Shown here: piece by piece, positions 16,990 to 24,676 of the stretch | Position numbering within the stretch: position 1 is the first letter of the stretch | Layout: each line of letters starts with the position of its first letter | Source: an uncultured Eubacteriales bacterium | GTDB lineage: Bacteria > Bacillota > Clostridia > Christensenellales > Aristaeellaceae | DNA: 64,000 nucleotides | Assembly (NCBI GenBank): GCA_902790175.1 | Contig: CADAQZ010000014.1 | Coordinates: 1 to 64,000 of the forward strand | Reading direction: 5' to 3' | Program-made: the position numbers and the translations under genes | The notes under the pieces: generated by a model | Database searches by the model: none | What the model saw: only the letters and a program-made list of their open reading frames with translations | What the model was told of the DNA's origin: nothing

Positions 16990-19182
16990 ATGTCAAAGTT
17001 CGAGGGCACCGTGGAGGACATCGTGTTCCGCAACGACGAAAACGGCTGGACGGTGGCCTCCGTAAAGCTGGACGGCGACAAAAAGCGCATCGCCGCCGTG
17101 GGCGTGATGCCGTTCCTCTCCGCGGGCGAGCACGCGATATTCGACGGCGAGCTGGCCGAGCACCGGGACTACGGCAAACAGATCAAGGTTTCCTCCTACG
17201 AGGCGACGCGCCCGGAGACGAAATCCGGCGTGGAGCGCTTTTTGGCGTCCGGGCTCATCAAGGGCGTGGGGCCCGCCACGGCGAAGCTGATCGTGGGCTA
17301 CTTCGGCAAGCGCGCGCTGGACGTGCTGGAGAGCGAGCCGGAGCGCCTGATCGAGGTGGACGGCATCGGCCCCAAGCGCGCGGCGATGATCGCCCAGTCG
17401 TTCGCCGAGCACAACGGCATGCGCAACACGCTCATCTTCCTGCAGGGCTACGGCCTGACGCCGAACCTGTCCATGAAGATCTACCGCGCCTTCGGCGACA
17501 TGACCGAATCGGTGCTCAAGAGCAACCCGTACCGGCTGGTGGACGAGATCGAGGGCGTGGGCTTTCGCACCGCCGACGACATCGCCATGAGCCTGGGCTT
17601 TGGCCGCGAATCGGAGTTTAGGCTGCGCAGCGGCATCAAGTACGCGCTTTCGGAGGCGGCGAACGGCTCCGGCCACGCCTATCTTCCCAAGGACATACTG
17701 GTCGAGCAGGCCGCGCGGCTGTTGGTCGCCGAAGAAGCGCTGGTGGACGGCGTGCTGCGTGCTCTGGTATTGCAGGGCGACCTCGTCGCGGAGGACATTG
17801 GCGGCGAGACGGCCGTGTACCTGCCGCGGCTGCACCGCGCCGAGTGCGAGACGGCGCGGCTGATGAACCGCCTGCGCGCGAGCGTCCGCCCGCCGAAGCT
17901 GAAGCCGGGCGAGGCGATGCGCGAGATCGAGCGCCGGGAGCGCGAATTGAACGTGTCGCTGTGTGCCGAGCAGCGCGAGGCCGCGCTGGCGGCGCTGATG
18001 GAGGGCGTCTGCGTGATCACCGGCGGCCCCGGCACCGGCAAGACCACGTCCATCAACGTCATCATCCGCCTGCTGAGCGGGCTGGGGGACGTGGAGCTCT
18101 GCGCGCCCACGGGCCGTGCCGCCAAGCGCATGAGCGAGGCCACCGGCTGCCCGGCCCGCACGATCCACCGCCTGCTGGAGTACAGCGGCGAGAAGCAGGG
18201 CTTCCTGCGCAACGAGGACAGCCCGCTGGACGCCGACGTGGTGATCGTGGACGAGATGAGCATGGTGGACATCTTCCTGATGCGCGCGCTGCTGTGCGCG
18301 CTGCGCCCGGGCACGCGGCTGGTGCTGGTCGGCGACGTGGACCAGCTGCCCAGCGTCGGCGCGGGCAATGTGCTCAAGGACCTGATCGCGTCGAACACGC
18401 TGCGCGTCGTGCGCCTGACGGAGATCTTCCGCCAGGCCGGACAGAGCCAGATCGTGATGAACGCGCACCGCATCAACCGCGGCGAGTACCCCGAGATCCG
18501 CACGCGCGGCACCGACTTCTTCCTCGAGCGCCGGCAGACGGCCGCGGAGGTTTCGGCCTCGGTGGTGGCGCTGGTGCAGACGCGGCTTCCGAACTACATG
18601 GGGCTGGACAGCCTGCGCGACATTCAGGTGATGGCCCCGATGAAGCGCGGCGACGTGGGCGTTTTCGCGCTGAACGCGCGCCTGCAGGAGGCGCTGAACC
18701 CGCCCGGCGACAAGCCGGAGCTTGCGCACGGCGGGGCGATCTTCCGCCGCGGCGACAAGGTGATGCAGGTGCGCAACAACTACGACCTGGCCTGGCGGCG
18801 CGACGGCGAGGATGGCGAGGGCGTGTTCAACGGCGACATCGGCTACATACTGGCAGTGGACCGCAAGGCGCGCGCGCTGACGGTGGAGTTCGACGACGGG
18901 CGCGTGGCGGACTACGACGAATCGCTGCTGGACGAGCTGGAGCTGGCCTACTGCATGTCGGTGCACAAGAGCCAGGGCAGCGAGTTCGACGCGGTGGTGC
19001 TGCCGCTGCTGAGCGGTCCGCCGATGCTGATGACGCGCAACCTGCTCTACACGGCGGTCACCCGGGCCAAGCGGTTGGTGGTGATCGTGGGGCGCGAGGG
19101 CTGCGTTCGCGCGATGGTGGACAACAACCACGTCGCCCGGCGCTACAGCGCGCTGGACGTGCGTCTGGAGGAAGCGAAATGA
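16990..19182 (+). CDS. recD2: ATP-dependent RecD2-type 5'-3' DNA helicase
   Basis: A 730-residue SF1B helicase of the RecD2 (YrrC) family that works without RecBC. Residues 1-80 are the N-terminal OB-like part (SKFEGTVEDIVFRNDENGWTV); about 90-200 hold helix-hairpin-helix repeats (GVGPATAKLIV, VDGIGPKRAAMI, IEGVGFRTADDIA); Walker A GGPGTGKTT is at about 345-353, Walker B VIVDEMSMVD follows, then LVGDVDQLPSVGAG and the C-terminal SVHKSQGSEFD and LLYTAVTRAKRLVV. All helicase motifs are intact. RBS GGGAGGGG precedes the ATG. The stop overlaps the comF start (ATGA). Confidence 0.96.
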   Translation: MSKFEGTVEDIVFRNDENGWTVASVKLDGDKKRIAAVGVMPFLSAGEHAIFDGELAEHRDYGKQIKVSSYEATRPETKSGVERFLASGLIKGVGPATAKLIVGYFGKRALDVLESEPERLIEVDGIGPKRAAMIAQSFAEHNGMRNTLIFLQGYGLTPNLSMKIYRAFGDMTESVLKSNPYRLVDEIEGVGFRTADDIAMSLGFGRESEFRLRSGIKYALSEAANGSGHAYLPKDILVEQAARLLVAEEALVDGVLRALVLQGDLVAEDIGGETAVYLPRLHRAECETARLMNRLRASVRPPKLKPGEAMREIERRERELNVSLCAEQREAALAALMEGVCVITGGPGTGKTTSINVIIRLLSGLGDVELCAPTGRAAKRMSEATGCPARTIHRLLEYSGEKQGFLRNEDSPLDADVVIVDEMSMVDIFLMRALLCALRPGTRLVLVGDVDQLPSVGAGNVLKDLIASNTLRVVRLTEIFRQAGQSQIVMNAHRINRGEYPEIRTRGTDFFLERRQTAAEVSASVVALVQTRLPNYMGLDSLRDIQVMAPMKRGDVGVFALNARLQEALNPPGDKPELAHGGAIFRRGDKVMQVRNNYDLAWRRDGEDGEGVFNGDIGYILAVDRKARALTVEFDDGRVADYDESLLDELELAYCMSVHKSQGSEFDAVVLPLLSGPPMLMTRNLLYTAVTRAKRLVVIVGREGCVRAMVDNNHVARRYSALDVRLEEAK

Positions 19183-19841
19183 GGCGCGTGCTCGAAGCGC
19201 TGCTGGAGCTGGTCTATCCCCGGCGGGCCGTCTGCATGGGCTGCGGCAGCCGCGCGGGCTTTCCGCGCGACTGGCTGTGCGAGGACTGCCGCCAGCTGCT
19301 GGCGAAGCGCTGGGCGGGCCCGGGTCTGCCGCCGCCGGGCGGGCATTTCCTGGGCGCGGCCTACGCCTACTACTACGGCGGGCCCGCGGGCGGCCTGGTG
19401 CGGAATTTGAAGTATCGCGGCGTTACGCGGCTCGCGCCCGGCATGGGCCGGGCCATGGCCCGGGCTTTCGAGGGCATCCAGCCCACCGGCGTGGACTGCG
19501 TCGTGCCCGTGCCGATGCACAAGAAGCGCCTGCGCAAGCGCGGCTTCAACCATGCGGCGCTGCTGGCGCATGAGGCGGGGGACAGGCTGGGCCTTCCGAC
19601 GATCGACGCGCTGGAGCGCGTGCGCAACACCCGCCAGCAGGCGCGCCTGCCGGATGCGAAGCGGCGCGAGAACATGGAGGGCGCGATCGCGCTCGCCGGA
19701 GACGTCAAGGGCCGCCGCGTGATCCTCGTGGACGACGTCTGCACCACCGGAGCCACCGCCAACGCCTGCGCCAAGGCGCTGCTGGGCGGCGGCGCGGAGG
19801 CGGTGTACCTGCTCTGCTTCGCCGTGGCGCGGGAGAAATAG
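19179..19841 (+). CDS. comF: ComF-family phosphoribosyltransferase-like protein
   Basis: A 220-residue ComF protein, tied in other bacteria to DNA uptake or recombination. The N-terminus has the zinc-ribbon (CMGCG and CEDC pairs), the middle LVRNLKYRGVTRLA and PVPMHKKRLRKRGFNHA, and the C-terminal PRTase loop VILVDDVCTTGATANACA. All parts typical of the family are present. It starts at 19179 in an ATGA overlap with recD2, so the two are translationally coupled; the shared theme is DNA processing. Its TAG stop is the beginning of a heptamer array. Confidence 0.93.
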   Translation: MRRVLEALLELVYPRRAVCMGCGSRAGFPRDWLCEDCRQLLAKRWAGPGLPPPGGHFLGAAYAYYYGGPAGGLVRNLKYRGVTRLAPGMGRAMARAFEGIQPTGVDCVVPVPMHKKRLRKRGFNHAALLAHEAGDRLGLPTIDALERVRNTRQQARLPDAKRRENMEGAIALAGDVKGRRVILVDDVCTTGATANACAKALLGGGAEAVYLLCFAVAREK

Positions 19842-19909
19842 AGTTGAGAGTTTAGAGTTGAGAGTTTAGAGTTGAGTTGAAAGAGTTAGGAGTGAGGAGT
19901 TAGGAGTGG
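19840..19909 (+). repeat. AGAGTTG tandem 7-mer array
   Basis: Ten heptamers in register: AGAGTTG and AGAGTTT alternate, then AGTTGAA, AGAGTTA, GGAGTGA, GGAGTTA, GGAGTGG, followed by ATGGCGGCTGCCGCGCG, the same tail as at 7239. The array begins inside the comF stop codon TAG (19839-19841). Confidence 0.95.
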
Positions 19910-19933
19910 ATGGCGGCTGCCGCGCGTCCTATC

Positions 19934-20093
19934 TGTAGGGGCGGCGTTGCGCCGCCCGCCCCTGCACCCATGAATCCTATCTGTAGGGGCGGCGATACGA
20001 CGGAAGTTCCGCCCCCGCGCCCGCCAAAAGCCTTCCCCAGCGCCGTCAGGCGCGGTTCAGGGGAAGGTGCCCCCGAAGGGGGCGGATGAGGTC
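19934..20093 (+). repeat. Composite intergenic repeat block
   Basis: Two CTGTAGGGGCGGCG units (19932 and 19981 on) are followed by the double-hairpin element copy 2 at 20027-20093: CCTTCCCC (20031-20038) pairs with GGGGAAGG (20060-20067), then GCCCCC/GGGGGC and CGGATGAGGTCG. No gene in 19842-20140. Confidence 0.8.
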
Positions 20094-20140
20094 GCTCTTC
20101 TTCCTTACTCATAAACACCATCACACCCCAGGAGGCATCT

Positions 20141-20905
20141 ATGGAACACATCACCAGCGCGAAAAACCCGACGATCCGCGAGCTGAAGTCGCTCTCGACC
20201 CGCAAGGGGCGCGAGGCGGCGGGGCGATTCCTCGTCGAGGGCGAGGTCATGCTGCGCGAGGCGCTGAAGTGCGGGCTGCGCATACGCGACGTACTCGCCG
20301 ACGAAGCCAGCGCCGAACTCGCGGAGGAATTTGCCGCGGCGGGCGCGCGGGCCTTTGTCGTGCCGCGAAGCCTGCTGGAGAGCGTGTGCGAGACGAAGAC
20401 GCCGCAGGGCGTTTGCGCGTCGTTCGACGTGCCCGCGCCGCTCTCCGTCGACGAGGCCCCGGCGCGCATCGTGGCGCTGGACGGCGTGCAGGACCCCGGC
20501 AACGTCGGTACCATCTGGCGCACCGCGGACGCGGCGGGCTTTTCGGGCCTGCTGCTGGGCCCCGGCTGCGCCGACCCGCTGTCGCCGAAGGTGCAGCGCG
20601 CGGCGATGGGCTCGGGGTTTCGCGTGCCGTACATGCTCGCGGAGGACCTGCCCGCGGCGCTCATGGGGTTGAAGGCGCGTGGCTGGACGGTGCTCGCCAG
20701 CGACCTCAAAGGCGCGGACTTCTACCGCCGCCCGGATCCCGGCGCGCGCTTTGTGCTCGTGATCGGCAACGAGGCGCGCGGCATCTCTGACGCCACCCGC
20801 GAGGCCGCCTCCGCGCTCGTGAAGCTGCCGATGCGCGGCGGCGCGGAATCGCTGAACGCCGCCGTGGCCGCGGGGATCATGATGTATGAACTGACGCGCG
20901 AATGA
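20141..20905 (+). CDS. TrmH/SpoU-family RNA 2'-O-methyltransferase
   Basis: A 254-residue SPOUT methyltransferase that adds 2'-O-methyl to a ribose in rRNA or tRNA. The N-terminal substrate-binding domain reads SAKNPTIRELKSLSTRKGREAAGRFLVEGE; the knot domain has ALDGVQDPGNVGTIWRTADAAGF (motif 1), VLVIGNEARGIS (motif 2) and KLPMRGGAESLNAAVAAGIMMYE (motif 3). Closest in layout to 23S rRNA Gm2251-type or YsgA-type enzymes; exact target unknown. AGGAGG precedes the ATG. Probably starts the transcription unit that continues to the GH67/GH10 genes, though a separate promoter is not excluded. Confidence 0.92.
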   Translation: MEHITSAKNPTIRELKSLSTRKGREAAGRFLVEGEVMLREALKCGLRIRDVLADEASAELAEEFAAAGARAFVVPRSLLESVCETKTPQGVCASFDVPAPLSVDEAPARIVALDGVQDPGNVGTIWRTADAAGFSGLLLGPGCADPLSPKVQRAAMGSGFRVPYMLAEDLPAALMGLKARGWTVLASDLKGADFYRRPDPGARFVLVIGNEARGISDATREAASALVKLPMRGGAESLNAAVAAGIMMYELTRE

Positions 20906-20944
20906 CCGCGCTTTGATGAGCAAATGCGAGAAAGGATGATTACG

Positions 20945-22777
20945 ATGAGCAAGGATATCCGCCGCCTGTGGCTGCCGTTTTTAAGCGCGGACGTGCCCGC
21001 CAAGTGCGACACTCCGGCGAAGGTCGCCGAATACGAATTGAAGTTGGGCTGCGAAGCGCTCGGGCTGAAGATGCCCGCGCTGCGTGTCGACGCGGCCCTG
21101 GGCGAGGGCTATGAGATCGAAGGCGACGCCATCGTCGGCGGCGAGAGAGGCCTTCTCTACGGCGTCTACGCCTTCCTGATGGCACGCGCCGCCGGGGAGG
21201 AGCCCCCGACGGGCGCGCAGAGGCCGTTCTACGGCCTGCGGATGCTCGACGGCTGGGACAACGCCGACGGCACCATCGAGCGCGGCTATTCCGGGCGCTC
21301 GCTGTGGTTCGAGGGCGGGAAGCTCGAATGGGACGGCGCGCGCATCCGCCAGCTGGGCCGCCTGCTGGCCTCGGTGGGGCTGAACGTGCTGTGTGTGAAC
21401 AACGTGAACGTGGGAGACACGGAGGCGCGGCTGCTGGAGGACGCCCTTCCCGACCTTGCGAAGCTGGCGGACGCCTTTAGGCCCTTCGGCGTGCGGCTGA
21501 TGACGTCGATCGAGTTCGCGCGGCCGCTGGCGCACGGCGTGGGCACCGCGGACCCGCTGGACGCGGGCGTGCAGCGGTGGTGGCGCGAGCGCGCGGACGC
21601 CGTCTGGGCCGCCATCCCGGATTTCGCGGGCTTCCTCGTCAAGGCCGACAGCGAGCATCGCCCCGGCCCCTTCGCCTACGGGCGCAGCCATGCCGAGGGC
21701 GCGAACATGCTGGCGCGGGCCGTCGCGCCGCACGGCGGCGTGCTGGTGTGGCGCGCGTTCGTGTACAACTGCAAGCAGGACTGGCGCGACACCGCCACCG
21801 ACCGGCCCATGGCCGCGTACCAGACCTACGCGCCGCTGGACGGGCAGTTTGACGACAACGTGATCCTGCAGGTGAAGAACGGCCCGTTCGACTTCCAGGT
21901 GCGCGAGCCCGTCTCGCCGACGTTCTACGCCATGCCGCGTACGCGCCTGGCCGTCGAGTGGCAGCTGGCGCAGGAGTACACCGGCCAGCAGGTGGACATC
22001 TACGCGATGAACCCGATGTGGCGCGAGATGGCCGACGACCTGCCGCCGGAGAAGGTCTACGCCGTGGCGGCGGTGACGAACCTGGGCCGCGACGACAACT
22101 ACACCGGCCATCCGTTCGCCGCGGCGAACCTCTACGGCTTCGGGCGCTACGCCTGGGCGCCGAAGGTTTCGCCGGAGACGGTCATCCGCCGCTGGGCGCG
22201 GCTGACCTATCACCTGCCCGCCGAGCGCGAGGACGCGCTGGTGCGGCTTCTGATGGACAGCCGCGGGGTGTATGAGCAGTACGCCGCGCAGCTGGGCATC
22301 GACTGGATGGTGAACCCCCACGACCACTACGGTCCCAACCCCGGCGGCTACGAGTTCGACGTGTGGGGCACGTACCTGCGCCCGACCCGCGACGCCGTGG
22401 GCATCGACCGCACGTCGAAGGGCACCGGGCTCACGCTGCAATTCCCGCCCGAGATGCGCGAGCGCTACGAGACGCCCGAGGCCTGCCCGGACAACCTCAA
22501 GCTGTTCTTCCATCGCCTGCGCTACGACTACGTGATGGCCGACGGGCACACGCTGATCCAGCGCCTGTACGACGACCACTTCGAGGGCTGCGCCCGCGCC
22601 GAGGCGATGGCCGATACCATCGCGGGCCTCGGCCTGCCCGAGCCCGACAGGAGCGAGGCCATGGAGCGCATCGAGCGGCAGATCCAAAACGCCCGCGAGT
22701 GGCGCGACGTGGTCAACACCTTCTTCCACCGACTCTCCGGCGTCGACGACGCGCACGGGAGAAAGATCTACGACTGA
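20945..22777 (+). CDS. aguA: GH67 alpha-glucuronidase
   Basis: A 610-residue enzyme that removes 4-O-methylglucuronic acid from the end of xylo-oligosaccharides. The three catalytic carboxylates of GH67 are in place: the Glu of LVKADSEHRPGP (general acid), the Asp of PLDGQFDDNV and the Glu of FQVREPVSP; the sugar-binding WRAFVYNCKQDWRDT block is also typical. A short N-terminal beta domain (about 1-90) precedes the barrel; overall it is some 60-70 residues shorter than the best known GH67 enzymes. No signal peptide, so it is cytoplasmic. ATG at 20945 follows AGAAAGGA by about nine bases; 20924 and 20936 are alternatives. The next gene is a GH10 xylanase. Confidence 0.93.
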   Translation: MSKDIRRLWLPFLSADVPAKCDTPAKVAEYELKLGCEALGLKMPALRVDAALGEGYEIEGDAIVGGERGLLYGVYAFLMARAAGEEPPTGAQRPFYGLRMLDGWDNADGTIERGYSGRSLWFEGGKLEWDGARIRQLGRLLASVGLNVLCVNNVNVGDTEARLLEDALPDLAKLADAFRPFGVRLMTSIEFARPLAHGVGTADPLDAGVQRWWRERADAVWAAIPDFAGFLVKADSEHRPGPFAYGRSHAEGANMLARAVAPHGGVLVWRAFVYNCKQDWRDTATDRPMAAYQTYAPLDGQFDDNVILQVKNGPFDFQVREPVSPTFYAMPRTRLAVEWQLAQEYTGQQVDIYAMNPMWREMADDLPPEKVYAVAAVTNLGRDDNYTGHPFAAANLYGFGRYAWAPKVSPETVIRRWARLTYHLPAEREDALVRLLMDSRGVYEQYAAQLGIDWMVNPHDHYGPNPGGYEFDVWGTYLRPTRDAVGIDRTSKGTGLTLQFPPEMRERYETPEACPDNLKLFFHRLRYDYVMADGHTLIQRLYDDHFEGCARAEAMADTIAGLGLPEPDRSEAMERIERQIQNAREWRDVVNTFFHRLSGVDDAHGRKIYD

Positions 22778-22815
22778 CCGAACCCGACCGACCCCTTCCC
22801 GGGAGGAGAATGAGC

Positions 22816-24027
22816 ATGGCATACGAGCATCGCAGGGCGGCGGCTTCGATCCGCGTGCTGGACGCTGCGGGCAATCCCGTGGCGAACCAAAAGCTGCGCC
22901 TGGAGCAAACAAACCACGAATTCTGGTTCGGCTGCGGGGCCTTTGACGCCGTCGTATACGCCAACGGGGGAAAGGACGACCCGTTCTGGCGCGAGCGCGT
23001 GGAGAAGTGGCTGGGCCTTTTCAACTACGGCACGCTCCCGTTCTACTGGGGCCGCTACGAGCCGCAGGAGGGCAAGCCCGCGTTCGAGAGCCTGATGAAC
23101 GCCGCCCGCTTCCTCACGGGGCGCGGCGCGACGGTGAAGGGCCACCCGCTTTGCTGGCACACGGTGTGCGCCGACTGGCTGATGCAGTACGACGACAAGA
23201 CGATCCTCGACAAGCAGCTGGAGCGCATCCACCGCGACGTGACCGCGTTCGCGGGCCTGATCGACGTGTGGGACGTGATCAACGAAGTGGTGATCATGCC
23301 GGAGTTCGACCGTTACGACAACGCCGTCACCCGCATCTGCAAGCGCTACGGGCGCGTGACGCTGGTGAAGGAGGTGTTCGACGCGGCGAAGGCGGCCAAC
23401 CCGAACGCGCTGCTGCTCATCAACGACTTCAACCTGTCGGAGCGGTACGCGGCGCTGATCCGCGACTGCCTGGACGCCGGCGCGCCCATCGGCGCCATCG
23501 GCCTCCAGACGCACCAGCACCAGGGCTACATGGGCGCGGAGAAGCTGGGCGAGGTCCTGCGGCGCTTCGAGGGCTTCGGCCTGCCGCTGCACTTCACCGA
23601 GAACACACTGGTGTCCGGCCACCTGATGCCGGGGCACATCGTGGACCTGAACGACTACCAGGTGCCCGAGTGGCCCACGACGCCGGAGGGCGAGGCGCGC
23701 CAGGCTCGCGAGTGGGAGGAGATGCTGCGCCTGCTGTTCGACCATCCGCGCGTCGAGGCCGTCACCGGCTGGGACTTTGCCGACGGCGCGTGGCTCGGCG
23801 CGCCCAGCGGCCTGGTCGCGAAGGACAACCGCGTCAAGCCCGCCTACCGGGCGCTGGAAAAGCTGATCCGCGGCGAGTGGCGCACGGTCTGCGACATCAC
23901 GACGGACGCGGAGGGCCGCGCGGCGGTGTCCGGCTTCAAGGGCGCTTACGCGCTGTCAGACGGCGCGCGCAAGGGGACGCTCCGGCTGTCCGATGACGGC
24001 GAAGTTGCCGAGGTCGTGATCCGCTGA
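22816..24027 (+). CDS. GH10 endo-1,4-beta-xylanase, cytoplasmic
   Basis: A 403-residue xylan-chain hydrolase. After an N-terminal strand-rich part (about 1-45: ASIRVLDAAGNPVANQKL, FWFGCGAF) the TIM barrel has GRYEPQEGKP, KGHPLCWHT, the acid/base Glu in IDVWDVINEVV, IGLQTHQHQGYM and the nucleophile Glu in LHFTENTLVSG, then GWDFADGAWLGAPSGL. Both catalytic Glu are present. There is no signal peptide, so like the neighbouring GH67 it works on imported xylo-oligosaccharides. Two ATGs compete: 22816 has nine bases to GGAGG, 22810 three. A C-terminal strand tail (about 350-403) may be an accessory sandwich. Confidence 0.93.
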   Translation: MAYEHRRAAASIRVLDAAGNPVANQKLRLEQTNHEFWFGCGAFDAVVYANGGKDDPFWRERVEKWLGLFNYGTLPFYWGRYEPQEGKPAFESLMNAARFLTGRGATVKGHPLCWHTVCADWLMQYDDKTILDKQLERIHRDVTAFAGLIDVWDVINEVVIMPEFDRYDNAVTRICKRYGRVTLVKEVFDAAKAANPNALLLINDFNLSERYAALIRDCLDAGAPIGAIGLQTHQHQGYMGAEKLGEVLRRFEGFGLPLHFTENTLVSGHLMPGHIVDLNDYQVPEWPTTPEGEARQAREWEEMLRLLFDHPRVEAVTGWDFADGAWLGAPSGLVAKDNRVKPAYRALEKLIRGEWRTVCDITTDAEGRAAVSGFKGAYALSDGARKGTLRLSDDGEVAEVVIR

Positions 24028-24048
24028 AGAAAAAAAGGAGGGCTTCCC

Positions 24049-24576
24049 ATGCTGAAGGAGCAGTCCTATTGTCCCGCCTGTGGGGCGCGGCTGGTGGAGC
24101 GCCCGCTCGAGGGGGAGGGCCTCGTGCCCTACTGCGAGGCGTGCGCGGCCTTTCGCTTTCCGCAGTACAACGTGGCGGTCAGCATGATCGTGCGCGATGC
24201 GACCACGGGCAACATACTGCTGATCCAGCAGTACGGCAGGCCCTTTTACATACTCGTCGCGGGCTACGTGAGCCGCGGCGAGGCGGCCGAACACGCCGTC
24301 ACGCGGGAGATCGCCGAGGAGACGGGCCTGACGGTCGAGCGCCTGCGCTTCAACCGCACGGCGTTCTTTGAGCCCTCCAACACGCTGATGGTGAACTTCA
24401 CGGCCTGGGTCGGCGACGCGGCGAAGCTGCACGCAAACGCCGAGGTGGACCGCTGGCGCTGGTTCGAGCCTGCCGACGCGCGCGCGAATGTCAAGCCGGG
24501 CAGCCTCGCGGCCCAATTCCTGAACGCCTATCTGGACGAAGAGGAAAACGCGCATAGAGAGGAAGAAAACCGATAA
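24049..24576 (+). CDS. Nudix hydrolase with N-terminal zinc ribbon
   Basis: A 175-residue Nudix pyrophosphohydrolase. Two CxxC pairs (CPACG near residue 8, CEAC near 30) form a zinc ribbon as in NudC-type NADH pyrophosphatases. The Nudix box is complete: GYVSRGEAAEHAVTREIAEE-TGL, satisfying G-x5-E-x7-RE-U-x-EE-x-GU. A C-terminal WRWFEPADAR follows. Likely substrate is a dinucleotide or NDP-sugar, not fixed by sequence. It lies 21 bases after the xylanase gene with an AGGAGGG site and may be co-transcribed. Confidence 0.92.
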   Translation: MLKEQSYCPACGARLVERPLEGEGLVPYCEACAAFRFPQYNVAVSMIVRDATTGNILLIQQYGRPFYILVAGYVSRGEAAEHAVTREIAEETGLTVERLRFNRTAFFEPSNTLMVNFTAWVGDAAKLHANAEVDRWRWFEPADARANVKPGSLAAQFLNAYLDEEENAHREEENR

Positions 24577-24601
24577 ACCGCGACCGGAGAAATTTCAGGC
24601 A

Positions 24602-24646
24602 AACCTTAAAATCCTCAAGGTTCGTTTAAGGATCGCGCCGTACAAT
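24602..24646 (+). promoter_or_regulatory. Inverted repeats and -10 before beta-helix gene
   Basis: AACCTT (24602-24607) pairs with AAGGTT (24617-24622), and CCTTAAA (24604-24610) with TTTAAGG (24625-24631). A TACAAT -10 is at 24641-24646, with no good -35. This looks like an activator or repressor site, by form only. Confidence 0.4.
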
Positions 24647-24676
24647 AGGGCCATCGAAAGGAAAGGGGTGCTTGAA

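Noticed and set aside
16993..19131. A 712-residue minus-strand open frame
   Set aside because: Mirror of recD2; composition is that of an antisense shadow.
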